Of a stretch of 64,000 nucleotides of DNA, positions 51,423 to 63,000 are shown piece by piece. Each line of letters starts with the position of its first letter. Position 1 is the first letter of the stretch. Position numbers and translations under genes: made by a program. Source of the DNA: Rhynchopus euleeides (Eukaryota; Euglenozoa; Diplonemea; Diplonemida; Diplonemidae); the NCBI GenBank assembly GCA_963210315.1, contig OY723238.1:2542001-2606000 (forward strand). Reading direction: 5' to 3'. The notes beneath the pieces are model-generated. The model was given only the letters and a program-made list of their open reading frames with translations. It was not told the origin of the DNA and did no database searches.

Positions 51423-52574
51423 ATGGAAGTGTCGGTGCGTCATGTCGAGAGCGGGCGGAGCTGTGTCGTCGGTGTTGCGGATGGCGGGACCGTGCTCAGC
51501 CTGAAGGCGGATGCGGTCAAGGAGATGTTCGCGGGTTCCATCAACGCAGACCGGGAGGCTGCAGGGCTGGCGGCACGCATCGAAGGGTGTGACGAGGACC
51601 TGGACGACGCAGAGCGCGTTGCCAACACGGGTCTCGAGGTTGGGGATCCTGTCCAGCTCGTCCGCAGGTGGCCACACGTCAAGACCCCTGCTGTCTACAA
51701 CCCTCGGGCGTCCCATGGGGAGGCTGCAGGGGTCGAGTGCATCACACTGTCGAGGTGTGGCACCCTGTGTTCAGTGGGGTACAGGTCACGACACATCACT
51801 GTGTTTGACACCACGACTGCTGGTGTGGTGGCGGACCTCACACATGAGGAGAATTACATTACGTGCACTTCATTCTCAGTCTGTGGGACGTGGCTGGCAA
51901 CATCTTCAGACGACAGCACCATCTGCGTGTGGCTGACAGCAACGTGGGAACAGGTGTGGTGTCTGGAGGAGCACGACACAGAGGTGTGGAGAGCAGAGTG
52001 GACACACTGTGGACGTCTCGTGTCGGGTGACGGAGATGGGAAGGTGTGTGTGTGGGACTTGGAGGGCACACCAAGTGCCACAGTGCTGGAGGGGCACATC
52101 GGTTCTGTTTCTGGGATTGCAGTGTCAACTGCGAGCATCTTCACCGGGTCAGACGACGATACCATCCGTGTGTATGACATCAGCACCCTCACCCACACCG
52201 ACACCCTGTCTGAGCACACGTATGCTGTGTACCACATCGCCCTGACTCAGGACGAGCAGCACCTGGTGTCGTGCTTCAGCGACAAGTCACTGAAGGTGTG
52301 GTGCACAACCACCCTCACCTGCATCCGTACCGTCGCTCTCTCTCATACCCCGTACCAGCTTGCCGTGTCACAGCCAGGTGATGTTGTGGCAGTGTCCTTT
52401 GAACGCTCCTACACGAAGTTGTACAACCTCAGCACCTTGGAGTGCTTGGGACAAGTAAAGTCAAATGGTGACGGTGTTGCACTCAGCCCGTGTGGGAGGT
52501 GGGTCTTCACACCAAACAACTCTTCTGTGAATGTGCGTGCTGTGTGTGACGTTCGGCGTGAGGGCAGCACTTAG
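51423..52574 (+). CDS. Ubl-WD40 repeat protein, family member 9
   Basis: A 383-aa protein starting MEVSVRHVESG with the full ubiquitin-like domain, the YNPRASHGEAAG linker and seven WD40 blades. It is close to member 6 in the N-terminal half. Loops: GYRSRHI, HDTEVWRAE, HIGSVSG, SDDDT, HTYAVYH, FSDKS, SHTPYQLAV, FERSYTK. Behind the stop comes a short unusual sequence and then a repeat of its own last two blades. Confidence 0.85.
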   Translation: MEVSVRHVESGRSCVVGVADGGTVLSLKADAVKEMFAGSINADREAAGLAARIEGCDEDLDDAERVANTGLEVGDPVQLVRRWPHVKTPAVYNPRASHGEAAGVECITLSRCGTLCSVGYRSRHITVFDTTTAGVVADLTHEENYITCTSFSVCGTWLATSSDDSTICVWLTATWEQVWCLEEHDTEVWRAEWTHCGRLVSGDGDGKVCVWDLEGTPSATVLEGHIGSVSGIAVSTASIFTGSDDDTIRVYDISTLTHTDTLSEHTYAVYHIALTQDEQHLVSCFSDKSLKVWCTTTLTCIRTVALSHTPYQLAVSQPGDVVAVSFERSYTKLYNLSTLECLGQVKSNGDGVALSPCGRWVFTPNNSSVNVRAVCDVRREGST

Positions 52575-52618
52575 GCAACCTCTTACCTGCTTGTGTGCTT
52601 GCGTGCTTAGGCAACCTC

Positions 52619-52841
52619 TTACCAGCTTGCCGTGTCACAGCCAGGTGATGTTGTGGCAGTGTCCTTTGAACGCTCCTACACGAAGTTGTACAACCTCAGC
52701 ACCTTGGAGTGCTTGGGGCAAGTAAAGTCAAATGGTGACGGTGTTGCACTCAGCCCGTGTGGGAGGTGGGTCTTCACACCAAACAACTCTTCTGTGAATG
52801 TGTGTGCTGTGTGGGATGTTCCGCGTGACGGCAGCACTTAG
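52619..52841 (+). pseudogene. Duplicated tail (blades 6-7) of family member 9
   Basis: From ACCAGCTTGCCGTGTCACAG on, the sequence repeats 52361-52574 with about five substitutions, ending with its own TAG. The preceding bases (TTAGGCAACCTCTTACC) come from the family stop/3' block, which itself appears twice (52571 and 52608). It has no start codon or ubiquitin-like domain, so it is a partial duplicate. Confidence 0.8.
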
Positions 52842-53574
52842 GCAGCCTCTTCTGCCACCTGCTGACTGTGTACTCCGAGAGAGTGGGGTGATTCTGGGGA
52901 AGTATTTTGTCGTTCCTTGGGAGTAAACCTTTCGAACCACGGCGCATTGTCCGCCCCGCGTGCAGGCACCGGAGTAAAGCCAATAAGACAGTGCCAGTTG
53001 CAGCTCCGGAGAGTTGTGGATCCTGTGACGGCACCTGTGTGAGGTCCACCTCAAACGTCTGCATGGGGCTGGGGTACCTTACAGGGGGGAGGGGGTCAAA
53101 CTAACGTACTAAGTACTACTATTCGGCGAAACTAGACGGGCACACGCTACATGGGGGGTCTGGGGGGCATGGGGGGCAGAGCCCCAGCCGCCGGAGGCCA
53201 CGGTAGTGAGCATCTGTTCCTGCAAAACCATACTCTCATCGACGTCGACGATCGACCCAGTGTAACCGGGTCGATCAAACGCTAGGTTAGCGTCACCCCA
53301 GTGTAAATGGGTTGACGCTTGGTTGACGCTCAGAGGGGGTGGGGACTGCGGACGCCGTAGCTGAGGGGATGCCCCGATTCCCCTCAGGGTTCGCACTGCA
53401 TCATTTTCCGCCCCGTTGCATCTTTCTGTTCCTTGGGAGCCCAAAACCTTCGAACTGCAGACGACGGACCACTTCATCGCAACACCTTTCCGTGTTCTTG
53501 GATGCATCCCCACCCACCCACCCCTGTGCTTCATCACACCCCCTCTTCACCACAGGGCACCCTCCTCCACGAAT
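52842..53574. other. Intergenic DNA with one hairpin module and short repeats
   Basis: 53153-53215 is a single module of the composite hairpin repeat. 53245-53330 holds GTCGACGATCGACCC-like short inverted words and repeats of GTGTAAA/CCGGGTTGA. TCACCACAG before the ADH start could be a 3' splice site. No gene recognised. Confidence 0.45.
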
Positions 53575-55016
53575 ATGTCGCAGTTTGTGTTCCAAACGAC
53601 GAAGCGCATTGTGGCCGAGCTGGGCTCATCACGCACAGCCCTCCCAAACCTCGTGTCCGGGCAGGGAAAGCGCACCCTCCTGGTGACTGACAAGGGGCTG
53701 ATGAAGCTCGGGCTTGTCGACGAGGCTCTGAAGGCGCTGAAGGCCAAATCAGTGGACGTGCAGATATACGACGATGTCTGTGAAGACCCTTCCGAACAGG
53801 TTGTTCTCAACGCGACCAGGATTGCGAAGGACATGGGTGCACAGTCCATCATCGGCTTCGGCGGCGGCTCCTCGATGGACGTGGCGAAGCTTGTTGCAGT
53901 CCTCGCAAGCGACTCATCCTCGCAGGACCTGAGCGAGATGTACGGAGTCGGCATGATCGAATCCAACGCACCCCAGACGCAGCGCCTCCCGCTCTTCCAG
54001 GTCCCTACCACCGCAGGCACCGGCAGTGAGGTGACGCCGATCTCCATCCTCACCACCGGGGCCTCAGAGAAGAAGGGTGTGGTGGACCCTATCCTCCTGC
54101 CAGACGTGGCCCTGCTCGACGGGAACCTCACGGTGACCGTGCCGCAACACGTCACGGCTGCGACGGGTATCGACGCGATGGTGCACGCTATCGAGGCGTA
54201 CACCTCCAAGATCAAGAAGAACCCGTTGTCTGACTCCCTCGCCGAGTCTGCACTCAAGCTTCTGGGGCGGAACATCCGGCGGGTCGTGTTGGACGATCCC
54301 TCAGACATGCAGGCGCGTTCGGACATGCTCCTGGGGTCATGCTTCGCCGGCATGGCCTTTGCGAACTCTCCTGTTGCCGCAGTGCATGCGCTGGCATACC
54401 CCATCGGGTCTCACTTCCACGTGCCCCACGGGCTGAGCAACGCCCTGATGCTCCCGCATGTTATGCGTGCCAACATGGATGTCGACCTGTGCGCGCAGCA
54501 GTACTCTGAGGTATGAGCTGGAGGAGGGCCCATCTTGTTATAATTGGGTGGTGTGGTGTGGCCCCCATCGATGATTGCTGGAAAATGCAACCGCTGCTTC
54601 CCCCCTCCCTTGCGCAAAGGAGCAACCATCGCATGATGTGGCAGGATAAGCAAAGGTTCCCCTCCCCCTCCCCTCCCCCACGTGTGGATTTTTAATACCG
54701 CGGGACGATCAATTCTGCATTCTGCTCTTTACCCCCACGCCCCCCCCCCCCCACCCCTCCGCAGATCGCGTCCCTCTGCCTGCCTGGGGCCACCTTCAGC
54801 TCTGACCCGCGTGAAGCGGCAGCGCAGCTTGCGGATGGCCTTGCTTCGCTGAGCGTCGACCTCAAGATGAAAACGAAGCTCCGCGAGGTCGGTATCGAGG
54901 AGTCAGACGTGGCCCTGCTGGCCTCCGAGTCGATGAAGCAGACGCGTCTCCTGCAAAACAACCCGCGCGAGGTAACGCTGGACCTGGCTACCGACCTCTA
55001 CTCCAAGGCCTGGTGA
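53575..55016 (+). CDS. Iron-containing alcohol dehydrogenase (Fe-ADH family), two exons
   Basis: Exons are 53575-54510 and 54765-55016, giving 395 aa, normal for the family. The intron (GTATGA..CCGCAG, phase 0) interrupts after QQYSE and its 3' end has a long C run. Nucleotide-binding GGGSSMD is at 96-102. The metal ligands expected for the family are D200, H204, H271 and H285 (GIDAMVHAIEAY and HALAYPIGSHFHVPHG), with 14 residues between the last two as usual. The C-terminus LLQNNPREVTL..ATDLYSKAW is a textbook Fe-ADH ending. These enzymes reduce or oxidise alcohols/aldehydes using NAD(P). Substrate unknown. ATG 53575 precedes the first conserved strand. Confidence 0.93.
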
Positions 55017-57018
55017 TCAAAATGTCGAGAAACCCGAGTATCTGCAGGGGAGGGGCATGGGGAGAGCCCGGCGGGATCTCCAAAAAAACCCCCCCCCTCC
55101 CTCCCCCCTTCACCCCGTCTGACAACAGCCCCGGCCGGGAAAAAACACTGTATTTCAGACACACCCCCTTGCATAACTAAAAATGGGCAACACAGTGTAC
55201 GTCACGGCCTGGTTGTCTTGTACGTCAGGCGGGAGGTCGTCGATACCAAAAAAAACACTGGATTTCAGACACACCCCCTTTGCATAACGAGTGAAGGGTG
55301 ATCATTCTTGTGCTCCTTTCTACTTCTATTTCACTACCCCCCCCCCCCCCCCCCGCCCCCCCCCCCCCCACCCCCCTCACTCTCCCCTTCGGGGAGACTC
55401 GAGCTCGGGCACAGCCTGCATGTCGAGTGAAAGGGAGGTTGGTTCTGTGCGTCCTGTTTGTCGTGCTCCTTCGCCGCCACAGGGGGGGGACAGCTGGGAG
55501 TGCAGGGGGTTCCTCGACAGCGAACCGAATAAGGGGGGGGGGTTGGCTTCTGAAGCGAACAGATGGGCAGGGGGGGGGGGGTGGGGAGCTGGAGACAGGG
55601 GGCAGCTGCGACTCGGCACACACATTATTCAAACCAACCAATGCGCCCTAACGCCCCCCTCCCTGACTTCGCCACCCGGTGACGAACGAATTTGAACTGT
55701 AACGAACATGTGACACTCGTTCCTACGAGGGTTGTGCCTTTTTTTGTTGTGATAAAGCGGGGGGGGGGAGGGGGAGGGGGAAGCACTGCGCTGTGGTGGT
55801 GTCGCCCTTTGTCGTCACGGCAGCAGGGCGCAACTTCTTCTTGTCTCTCAAATGAAACCCGAACCAGGCCCTGCGCCCTCTTGTGGGTGGAAGCGCCAAA
55901 GGAGAAGTGTTTCGGTGGGGGGGGGTGTGGGGGTGTTGTGCGGTCACAAACGTCACACGCGCGGGTGGGCCTCGGTCCGCGTAGGTCAATCACCTTGCAA
56001 GCGCCATCGCCACCCACACAATGCGCAAGCAGGGCCTGCTACACATTAAGGCTTCTCACATCACCCAGCGCCACATGCGAATCATCGTCTCCAAGTGTCT
56101 TTTCTCTCGGCATCCTTAGTCAATGTTCGGCATGTTGCACCGAAAGACACACGTTTTTTCCCCGCTGAGCGAAGACCCCCGTGTGTGACCTAATTGCCCC
56201 GTGTGTTATGATGAATCGCCTTGTGTCCGGTGCTCAGCGAACGTGCCTGTTTGACAAGGACTGTCGTGAAGTTAGAGGGTGGCAAGTTTCGAGGGAGCGG
56301 TTGCGGCAAAAATCTCTGCGCATACAAGGCCACGAACCCATACCAGAAATCACTCTACGGAATATTTCCTGAGTATCCGGAAGTACCCGGAATTAAATGC
56401 TGCCCGTTTGTATAATTTAAACGCGCAATCAGATGCGAAAAAACCGTTCCCCCCTGGCTGCGGACTTTACCATTTTCGAAAAAAAAAATCGAAAATTTTT
56501 TTCCCAAAATTTCGCCCAAAACACCATTTTCCCGGCCCCAGACACACCCACACCCAGGAAAAACTGATTTTTGGACGAAATTTTGGGGTCCAAAATTTCC
56601 AATTTGGTGCTGAAAAATGGGCTGGGGGGGCCACAGGGCCAATATAGGGGGGGTTTTCTAAGGGTTCTGGGACCCTCCAGACACAGCACATCTGCACTGT
56701 CTGGAGGGGTTACTGCATGTTAAACCCCATTCTCTGCTCCCAAGGCAGGGCAGCTCCTGGTGAGTAGGTGGTACCTGGCACGTCCTTGACGTGTGGTCCA
56801 CCTCTCATCAGCAGCTGAGTGGTGAGGGGCATGCCTCCATTTAACATACTGTAAAGAGTGTTGGAGTGCACGCCTCCTGAGGGTGCCATGTTGGGCAGGA
56901 CGAAAAGCCGACGGCTAGATACTCCTGTGCTGACTTCTGGCTGCTATGAGTTGAAATTCTCGGCGTCTGGTCGCGGTGAGCGACGCTTTTTTGGTGCGGA
57001 GCGACCTCTGCGAGCTGT
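55017..57018. other. Intergenic DNA with poly-C tracts and a short direct repeat
   Basis: A direct repeat of about 40 bp (AAAACACTG[T/G]ATTTCAGACACACCCCC) lies at 55144 and 55254. Long C and G runs lie at 55338-55372, 55534 and 55572-55582. From 56420 to 56650 the composition is more AT-rich with many AAAATTTT words. No gene is supported. Confidence 0.45.
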
Positions 57019-60000
57019 GAGCGACCAATGCAAATGGGTCAGAATGGGTCGTCCTGTGCCTGGAATACCTGGGGGCTGCTCAGGAAAGTCGGGGGCTGCT
57101 CAGCGGATTCTATTGGTCTCCGGCATGCTGATGGGGCATCCGGCAGGGTGCAAATGGGTCGGAACGGGTCATCCTGTGCCTGGAGTACCTGGGGGCTGCT
57201 CAGGAAAGTTGGGGGCTGCTCAGCGGATTCTATTGGTCTCCGTCATGCTGATCGGGTATCCGGCAGGGTGGACACGGGTCGGAACGGGTCATCCTGTGCC
57301 TGGATTACCTGGGGGCTGCTCAGGAAAGTCGGGGGCTGCTCAGCGGATTCTATTGGTCTCCGGCATGCTGATCGGGTGTCCGGCAGGGTGCAAATGGGTC
57401 GGAACGGGTCATCCTGTGCCTGGAATACCTGGGGGCTGCTCAGGAAAGTTGGGGGCTGCTCAGCGGATTCTATTGGTCTCCGGCATGCTGATGGGGCATC
57501 CGGCAGGGTGCAAATGGGTCGGAACGGGTCATCCTGTGCCTGGATTACCTGGGGGCTGCTCAGGAAAGTTGGGGGCTGCTCAGCGGATTCTATTGGTCTC
57601 CGGCATGCTGATCGGGTATCCGGCAGGGTGGACACGGGTCGGAACGGGTCATCCTGTGCCTGGATTACCTGGGGGCTGCTCAGGAAAGTCGGGGGCTGCT
57701 CAGCGGATTCTATTGGTCTCCGGCATGCTGATCGGGCATCCGGCAGGGTGCAAATGGGTCGGAACGGGTCATCCTGTGCCTGGAATACCTGGGGGCTGCT
57801 CAGGAAAGTTGGGGGCTGCTCAGCGGATTCTATTGGTCTCCGGCATGCTGATCGGGTATCCGGCAGGGTGGACACGGGTCGGAACGGGTCATCCTGTGCC
57901 TGGATTACCTGGGGGCTGCTCAGGAAAGTCGGGGGCTGCTCAGCGGATTCTATTGGTCTCCGGCATGCTGATCGGGTGTCCGGCAGGGTGCAAATGGGTC
58001 GGAACGGGTCATCCTGTGCCTGGAATACCTGGGGGCTGCTCAGGAAAGTTGGGGGCTGCTCAGCGGATTCTATTGGTCTCCGGCATGCTGATGGGGCATC
58101 CGGCAGGGTGCAAATGGGTCGGAACGGGTCATCCTGTGCCTGGATTACCTGGGGGCTGCTCAGGAAGGTTGGGGGCTGCTCAGCGGATTCTATTGGTCTC
58201 CGGCATGCTGATCGGGCATCCGGCAGGGTGCAAATGGGTCGGAACGGGTCATCCTGTGCCTGGATTACCTGGGGGCTGCTCAGGAAAGTTGGGGGCTGCT
58301 CAGCGGATTCTATTGGTCTCCGGCATGCTGATCGGGTATCCGGCAGGGTGGACACGGGTCGGAACGGGTCATCCTGTGCCTGGATTACCTGGGGGCTGCT
58401 CAGGAAAGTCGGGGGCTGCTCAGCGGATTCTATTGGTCTCCGGCATGCTGATCGGGTATCCGGCAGGGTGGACACGGGTCGGAACGGGTCATCCTGTGCC
58501 TGGATTACCTGGGGGCTGCTCAGGAAAGTCGGGGGCTGCTCAGCGGATTCTATTGGTCTCCGGCATGCTGATCGGGCATCCGGCAGGGTGCAAATGGGTC
58601 GGAACGGGTCATCCTGTGCCTGGATTACCTGGGGGCTGCTCAGGAAAGTTGGGGGCTGCTCAGCGGATTCTATTGGTCTCCGGCATGCTGATCGGGTATC
58701 CGGCAGGGTGGACACGGGTCGGAACGGGTCATCCTGTGCCTGGATTACCTGGGGGCTGCTCAGGAAAGTCGGGGGCTGCTCAGCGGATTCTATTGGTCTC
58801 CGGCATGCTGATCGGGCATCCGGCAGGGTGCAAATGGGTCGGAACGGGTCATCCTGTGCCTGGAATACCTGGGGGCTGCTCAGGAAAGTTGGGGGCTGCT
58901 CAGCGGATTCTATTGGTCTCCGGCATGCTGATCGGGTATCCGGCAGGGTGGACACGGGTCGGAACGGGTCATCCTGTGCCTGGATTACCTGGGGGCTGCT
59001 CAGGAAAGTCGGGGGCTGCTCAGCGGATTCTATTGGTCTCCGGCATGCTGATCGGGTGTCCGGCAGGGTGCAAATGGGTCGGAACGGGTCATCCTGTGCC
59101 TGGAATACCTGGGGGCTGCTCAGGAAAGTTGGGGGCTGCTCAGCGGATTCTATTGGTCTCCGGCATGCTGATGGGGCATCCGGCAGGGTGCAAATGGGTC
59201 GGAACGGGTCATCCTGTGCCTGGATTACCTGGGGGCTGCTCAGGAAGGTTGGGGGCTGCTCAGCGGATTCTATTGGTCTCCGGCATGCTGATCGGGCATC
59301 CGGCAGGGTGCAAATGGGTCGGAACGGGTCATCCTGTGCCTGGATTACCTGGGGGCTGCTCAGGAAAGTTGGGGGCTGCTCAGCGGATTCTATTGGTCTC
59401 CGGCATGCTGATCGGGTATCCGGCAGGGTGGACACGGGTCGGAACGGGTCATCCTGTGCCTGGATTACCTGGGGGCTGCTCAGGAAAGTCGGGGGCTGCT
59501 CAGCGGATTCTATTGGTCTCCGGCATGCTGATCGGGTATCCGGCAGGGTGGACACGGGTCGGAACGGGTCATCCTGTGCCTGGATTACCTGGGGGCTGCT
59601 CAGGAAAGTCGGGGGCTGCTCAGCGGATTCTATTGGTCTCCGGCATGCTGATCGGGCATCCGGCAGGGTGCAAATGGGTCGGAACGGGTCATCCTGTGCC
59701 TGGATTACCTGGGGGCTGCTCAGGAAAGTTGGGGGCTGCTCAGCGGATTCTATTGGTCTCCGGCATGCTGATCGGGTATCCGGCAGGGTGGACACGGGTC
59801 GGAACGGGTCATCCTGTGCCTGGATTACCTGGGGGCTGCTCAGGAAAGTCGGGGGCTGCTCAGCGGATTCTATTGGTCTCCGGCATGCTGATCGGGCATC
59901 CGGCAGGGTGCAAATGGGTCGGAACGGGTCATCCTGTGCCTGGAATACCTGGGGGCTGCTCAGGAAAGTTGGGGGCTGCTCAGCGGATTCTATTGGTCTC

Positions 60001-63000
60001 CGGCATGCTGATCGGGTATCCGGCAGGGTGGACACGGGTCGGAACGGGTCATCCTGTGCCTGGATTACCTGGGGGCTGCTCAGGAAAGTCGGGGGCTGCT
60101 CAGCGGATTCTATTGGTCTCCGGCATGCTGATCGGGTGTCCGGCAGGGTGCAAATGGGTCGGAACGGGTCATCCTGTGCCTGGAATACCTGGGGGCTGCT
60201 CAGGAAAGTTGGGGGCTGCTCAGCGGATTCTATTGGTCTCCGGCATGCTGATGGGGCATCCGGCAGGGTGCAAATGGGTCGGAACGGGTCATCCTGTGCC
60301 TGGATTACCTGGGGGCTGCTCAGGAAGGTTGGGGGCTGCTCAGCGGATTCTATTGGTCTCCGGCATGCTGATCGGGCATCCGGCAGGGTGCAAATGGGTC
60401 GGAACGGGTCATCCTGTGCCTGGATTACCTGGGGGCTGCTCAGGAAAGTTGGGGGCTGCTCAGCGGATTCTATTGGTCTCCGGCATGCTGATCGGGTATC
60501 CGGCAGGGTGGACACGGGTCGGAACGGGTCATCCTGTGCCTGGATTACCTGGGGGCTGCTCAGGAAAGTCGGGGGCTGCTCAGCGGATTCTATTGGTCTC
60601 CGGCATGCTGATCGGGTATCCGGCAGGGTGGACACGGGTCGGAACGGGTCATCCTGTGCCTGGATTACCTGGGGGCTGCTCAGGAAAGTCGGGGGCTGCT
60701 CAGCGGATTCTATTGGTCTCCGGCATGCTGATCGGGCATCCGGCAGGGTGCAAATGGGTCGGAACGGGTCATCCTGTGCCTGGATTACCTGGGGGCTGCT
60801 CAGGAAAGTTGGGGGCTGCTCAGCGGATTCTATTGGTCTCCGGCATGCTGATCGGGTATCCGGCAGGGTGGACACGGGTCGGAACGGGTCATCCTGTGCC
60901 TGGATTACCTGGGGGCTGCTCAGGAAAGTCGGGGGCTGCTCAGCGGATTCTATTGGTCTCCGGCATGCTGATCGGGCATCCGGCAGGGTGCAAATGGGTC
61001 GGAACGGGTCATCCTGTGCCTGGAATACCTGGGGGCTGCTCAGGAAAGTTGGGGGCTGCTCAGCGGATTCTATTGGTCTCCGGCATGCTGATCGGGTATC
61101 CGGCAGGGTGGACACGGGTCGGAACGGGTCATCCTGTGCCTGGATTACCTGGGGGCTGCTCAGGAAAGTCGGGGGCTGCTCAGCGGATTCTATTGGTCTC
61201 CGGCATGCTGATCGGGTATCCGGCAGGGTGGACACGGGTCGGAACGGGTCATCCTGTGCCTGGATTACCTGGGGGCTGCTCAGGAAAGTCGGGGGCTGCT
61301 CAGCGGATTCTATTGGTCTCCGGCATGCTGATCGGGTATCCGGCAGGGTGGACACGGGTCGGAACGGGTCATCCTGTGCCTGGATTACCTGGGGGCTGCT
61401 CAGGAAAGTCGGGGGCTGCTCAGCGGATTCTATTGGTCTCCGGCATGCTGATCGGGCATCCGGCAGGGTGCAAATGGGTCGGAACGGGTCATCCTGTGCC
61501 TGGATTACCTGGGGGCTGCTCAGGAAAGTTGGGGGCTGCTCAGCGGATTCTATTGGTCTCCGGCATGCTGATCGGGTATCCGGCAGGGTGGACACGGGTC
61601 GGAACGGGTCATCCTGTGCCTGGATTACCTGGGGGCTGCTCAGGAAAGTCGGGGGCTGCTCAGCGGATTCTATTGGTCTCCGGCATGCTGATCGGGCACC
61701 CGGCAGGGTGCAAATGGGTCGGAACGGGTCATCCTGTGCCTGGATTACCTGGGGGCTGCTCAGGAAAGTTGGGGGCTGCTCAGCGGATTCTATTGGTCTC
61801 CGGCATGCTGATCGGGTATCCGGCAGGGTGGACACGGGTCGGAACGGGTCATCCTGTGCCTGGATTACCTGGGGGCTGCTCAGGAAAGTCGGGGGCTGCT
61901 CAGCGGATTCTATTGGTCTCCGGCATGCTGATCGGGCATCCGGCAGGGTGCAAATGGGTCGGAACGGGTCATCCTGTGCCTGGATTACCTGGGGGCTGCT
62001 CAGGAAAGTTGGGGGCTGCTCAGCGGATTCTATTGGTCTCCGGCATGCTGATCGGGTATCCGGCAGGGTGCAAATGGGTCGGAACGGGTCATCCTGTGCC
62101 TGGAGTACCTGGGGGCTGCTCAGGAAAGTTGGGGGCTGCTCAGCGGATTCTATTGGTCTCCGGCATGCTGATCGGGTATCCGGCAGGGTGCAAATGGGTC
62201 GGAACGGGTCATCCTGTGCCTGGAGTACCTGGGGGCTGCTCAGGAAAGTTGGGGGCTGCTCAGCGGATTCTATTGGTCTCCGGCATGCTGATCGGGTATC
62301 CGGCAGGGTGGACACGGGTCGGAACGGGTCATCCTGTGCCTGGATTACCTGGGGGCTGCTCAGGAAAGTCGGGGGCTGCTCAGCGGATTCTATTGGTCTC
62401 CGGCATGCTGATCGGGCATCCGGCAGGGTGCAAATGGGTCGGAACGGGTCACCCTGTGCCTGGAGTACCTGGGGGCTGCTCAGGAAAGTCGGGGGCTGCT
62501 CAGCGGATTCTATTGGTCTCCGGCATGCTGATCGGGTATCCGGCAGGGTGCAAATGGGTCGGAACGGGTCATCCTGTGCCTGGATTACCTGGGGGCTGCT
62601 CAGGAAAGTCGGGGGCTGCTCAGCGGATTCTATTGGTCTCCGGCATGCTGATCGGGCATCCGGCAGGGTGCAAATGGGTCGGAACGGGTCATCCTGTGCC
62701 TGGATTACCTGGGGGCTGCTCAGGAAAGTTCGGGGCTGCTCAGCGGATTCTATTGGTCTCCGGCATGCTGATCGGGTATCCGGCAGGGTGCAAATGGGTC
62801 GGAACGGGTCATCCTGTGCCTGGAGTACCTGGGGGCTGCTCAGGAAAGTTGGGGGCTGCTCAGCGGATTCTATTGGTCTCCGGCATGCTGATCGGGTATC
62901 CGGCAGGGTGGACACGGGTCGGAACGGGTCATCCTGTGCCTGGATTACCTGGGGGCTGCTCAGGAAAGTCGGGGGCTGCTCAGCGGATTCTATTGGTCTC

